DNA from: Didymodactylos carnosus
Lineage: Eukaryota; Rotifera; Eurotatoria; Philodinida; Philodinidae
Reading direction: 5' to 3'
Assembly (NCBI GenBank): GCA_905250885.1
Contig: CAJNOQ010002958.1
Location: 1 to 22,017 of the forward strand
Length of the DNA stretch: 22,017 nt
Numbering within the stretch: position 1 is the first letter of the stretch; every line of letters starts with the position of its first letter. Below, piece after piece: positions 20,244-22,017 of the stretch. Under the pieces are notes generated by a model. The model did no database searches and was not told where the DNA came from. It saw only the letters and a list, made by a program, of their open reading frames with translations. The translations under genes and the position numbers were made by a program.

Positions 20244-20371
20244 AGTCTTTTCGTTTTCATGTTATATGAAAACAGTCTGAAAACCCTAGTTTTTATAAAA
20301 ACTCGCTTTTCGCTAGATTTTTAAAACTTTTTCTAAAAACAGATCCCGTGTGATCGATTACCTATAATCCA
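20139..20371. repeat. Long inverted repeat with perfect 63-bp stem
   Basis: 20178-20240 and 20282-20344 are exact reverse complements (63 of 63 by my reading), separated by about 41 bp. The loop contains a smaller hairpin GTTTTCAT/ATGAAAAC. Outside the perfect part the pairing resumes after a gap of about 17 bases in the right arm: TAGGTAATCGATCAC (20145-20159) pairs with GTGATCGATTACCTA. RNA from either strand would fold into a long hairpin. The near-identity of the arms contrasts with the divergence between the two dispersed copies, so the inverted duplication is recent or kept alike by conversion. Confidence 0.9.
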
Positions 20372-20493
20372 TATTTCAGAAGTTATTACCAGTATACACA
20401 CTACGTGTTATTCATCCTAATGTGCTTATTTTCCAACCCAGATGTGGTCTGGATGTGGGTTTTAGGAAGCACAGACTTGAAGCTCAATTTTAT

Positions 20494-20680
20494 TAGCATT
20501 CGTACAACGTAAGGCTGAAACTATTGGTATCGCTTCGCCATTGCTTTTACGACCTTTATTTGTCTTTAGATACATCAATCAAACAGTAGGTTATTAAAAT
20601 GGTCATTATGATGAACTGGCTGATCATATTTGGTCAAGTACTAAATATCGTCGTCCATTTTACCATCATACGAAATAATA
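20494..20680 (+). pseudogene. Exon-like fragment with one internal stop, unrecognised
   Basis: One frame reads LAFVQRKAETIGIASPLLLR, then PLFVFRYINQTVGY, then TAA at 20594-20596. It continues NGHYDELADHIWSSTKYRR and PFYHHTK to a TAA. The amino-acid mix (Trp, Tyr, His, Asp, Arg in ordered blocks) looks like real protein rather than AT-rich noise. No start codon or splice pair removes the internal stop, so it is probably a decayed exon. Family unknown. Confidence 0.3.
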
Positions 20681-20932
20681 GGAAAAATGTTGATACAAAT
20701 TAATGTAAGAACGTTTTTTTCTCTTTTGACTATTAAATATATCTGGAAGGCTTCTCTAATCAACGAACTATGTATTTTTTAACTTTAACTTACCATTGAT
20801 CGTTATACCGCAAAGTTATTTTGGTAAACTCGAGGGTATCTTTAGAGCATGCTGTAGACGATTATGGTTCAGTTTAAATTGGTAAACATTTAAACCATTT
20901 CTAACACTTTCATTCTACTTTACTACAGGATA

Positions 20933-21056
20933 GACCATTCTGATAAATGTCCCGCTCCGTTCATCGTTTCTCCACTTTTTCGTCGTGACTCACATCGACT
21001 TTATTTAGATACGTCAAAATGGATGTCATTTAGCGGCATGGTTTGTTATTGTTAAA
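20933..21056 (+). pseudogene. Second exon-like fragment, unrecognised
   Basis: After TTTACTACAG (a good splice-acceptor shape ending near 20929) one frame reads IDHSDKCPAPFIVSPLFRRD, then SHRLYLDTSKWMSFSGM, then a stop near 21056. It may belong with the fragment at 20494-20680, 250 bp upstream on the same strand. I do not recognise the family, and no complete gene can be built. Confidence 0.3.
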
Positions 21057-21311
21057 ATGTATCAGACAGTATTTAAATACTTTAGGTCATCCGATTTTAC
21101 CAATACTGAACAAGAAAAGTTCGAATATTTTTATTATAGTCAGTATTTAAAAACTAACTTATCGAATTTGATTATAGAAAAATCGTTTGATATGTCAACA
21201 AGATTTCTTTGAGTTGTTTATAGTGATCTTATAGGCGAAAAAAAAGGTAACGAAATATATTTCTAATCATGAAATTCGCAAATATTAGAGTTTGGATAAA
21301 AAGCCTCTATT

Positions 21312-21441
21312 CAGATGAACATATGATATTTTTATTTACTGATAAAATGCACACTATTTTTGACTTTACCAAGGTTTTCTGGAAAATGTCTCTTAAAAAC
21401 ATTTTCAGAAAAACTTAAACGTGCATAATTCTGATCATCTG
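21312..21441. repeat. Small foldback repeat
   Basis: The centre pairs AGGTTTTCTGGAAAATGT (21372-21389) with ACATTTTCAGAAAAACTT (21399-21416) at most positions. Weaker outer pairing includes ATGCAC with GTGCAT and CAGATGA with TCATCTG. It is likely an old MITE-like palindrome. Confidence 0.5.
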
Positions 21442-22017
21442 CCCTCCGACAAGGTTCAAGTAAATACCGTAAATTTATAACACTAATCTGAAGAGCATGA
21501 TTTCCTAGTCAAAATAAACGTTGAATAGTTTTAATTTATGTTTACATCAAAAGTTATGAGAAACTTATTGTCGGTTTAATTGTGTAATCTTTCTCACTTT
21601 CGGCAATAACAACTTTAAAGCACTAATAGAATGCATTACATCACTATGCAATCAACAGGACCTTTTTATGGTAGTAACTAGTAAAATTTACATTAAATCC
21701 ATTTTTTTCTGGATACAAGAAACTAGTCAATACTCATTCCCGAGTCTATTAAATATTATAAATTACTAGAATGAGAGAGAGAGACCTCTTTGTGAAAATA
21801 AAACAATAGAAAGAATATTCAAAATAAAACTCATCGTAGTAAAAGAGAATGCTAACAGATACACAAGTTTGTTTTTCTACTCTTCCTTAAGAGGCAGTGC
21901 ACGATAGAAACGTACTTTTTCCGCATAGCTTGCTCAATGAACTATCACAAATCTTTGTCAAATTTTTAGAGCAGATAGAGAAATGTGTCCTGAACATTTT
22001 TGTCTCTTGGCATTTTT

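Larger units (their letters stand above)
20372..22017. other. Right-end region with exon-like fragments, no supported gene
   Basis: Two stretches with protein-like content, about 20494-20680 and 20933-21056, are listed separately. A palindromic repeat lies at about 21312-21441. GA-rich and T-rich simple sequence occurs near 21770-21785. The remainder is AT-rich with no splice-linked exons. Confidence 0.4.

Overview
The window is an AT-rich eukaryotic, almost certainly metazoan, segment. Genes are split by many short GT-AG introns (mostly 52-72 bp) and separated by repeat-rich DNA. No viral, bacterial or plasmid features are seen. The compact intron style and the protein sequences fit a small invertebrate; a bdelloid rotifer is my leading guess, but this is inference and nothing in the window is diagnostic.

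Four intact spliced genes could be rebuilt exon by exon, each with continuous frame and a stop. (1) Plus strand, 2209-5996: an RFWD3-type E3 ubiquitin ligase (RING-like domain, coiled coil, WD40; 588 aa, 13 exons). (2) Plus strand, 11263-12137: SKP1, the SCF ubiquitin-ligase adaptor (162 aa, 5 exons). (3) Minus strand, 14575-13094: an unrecognised protein with four membrane segments and a proline-containing tail (271 aa, 7 exons). (4) Minus strand, 17297-16152: a divergent homeobox protein (247 aa, 4 exons). A relic of a SKP1-like first exon lies at 6399-6495, between RFWD3 and SKP1.

The 8.4-10.9 kb interval between the SKP1 relic and SKP1 is a nest of DNA-transposon-like structures. An outer inverted-repeat element (8381-10922) has its left arm split by a second element of about 1.47 kb (8465-9931). 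That inner element has CCTGACGTTTT-type subterminal repeat arrays and a candidate TGTTTA target duplication. A palindromic MITE-like sequence (8831-9072) sits inside the inner element. A further palindrome with tRNA-like promoter boxes (10312-10488) sits in the outer one. None has a recognisable transposase, so all look non-autonomous.

A different dispersed family is present at about 15.15-15.44 kb and 19.94-20.24 kb. The second copy carries a perfect 63-bp inverted duplication that could form a long hairpin. RFWD3 intron 3 holds a repeat built on GGTACTTGGCT and TAGGTACC motifs. The first 2.2 kb, 6.6-8.4 kb, 17.3-19.9 kb and the last 1 kb show no gene I can support. Short exon-like stretches at 12519-12686, 20494-20680 and 20933-21056 may be gene relics.

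RFWD3 and SKP1 both work in ubiquitination but in different complexes (replication-fork repair versus SCF), and I see no sign that their closeness is functional. All exon coordinates were worked out by eye from splice sites and frame.
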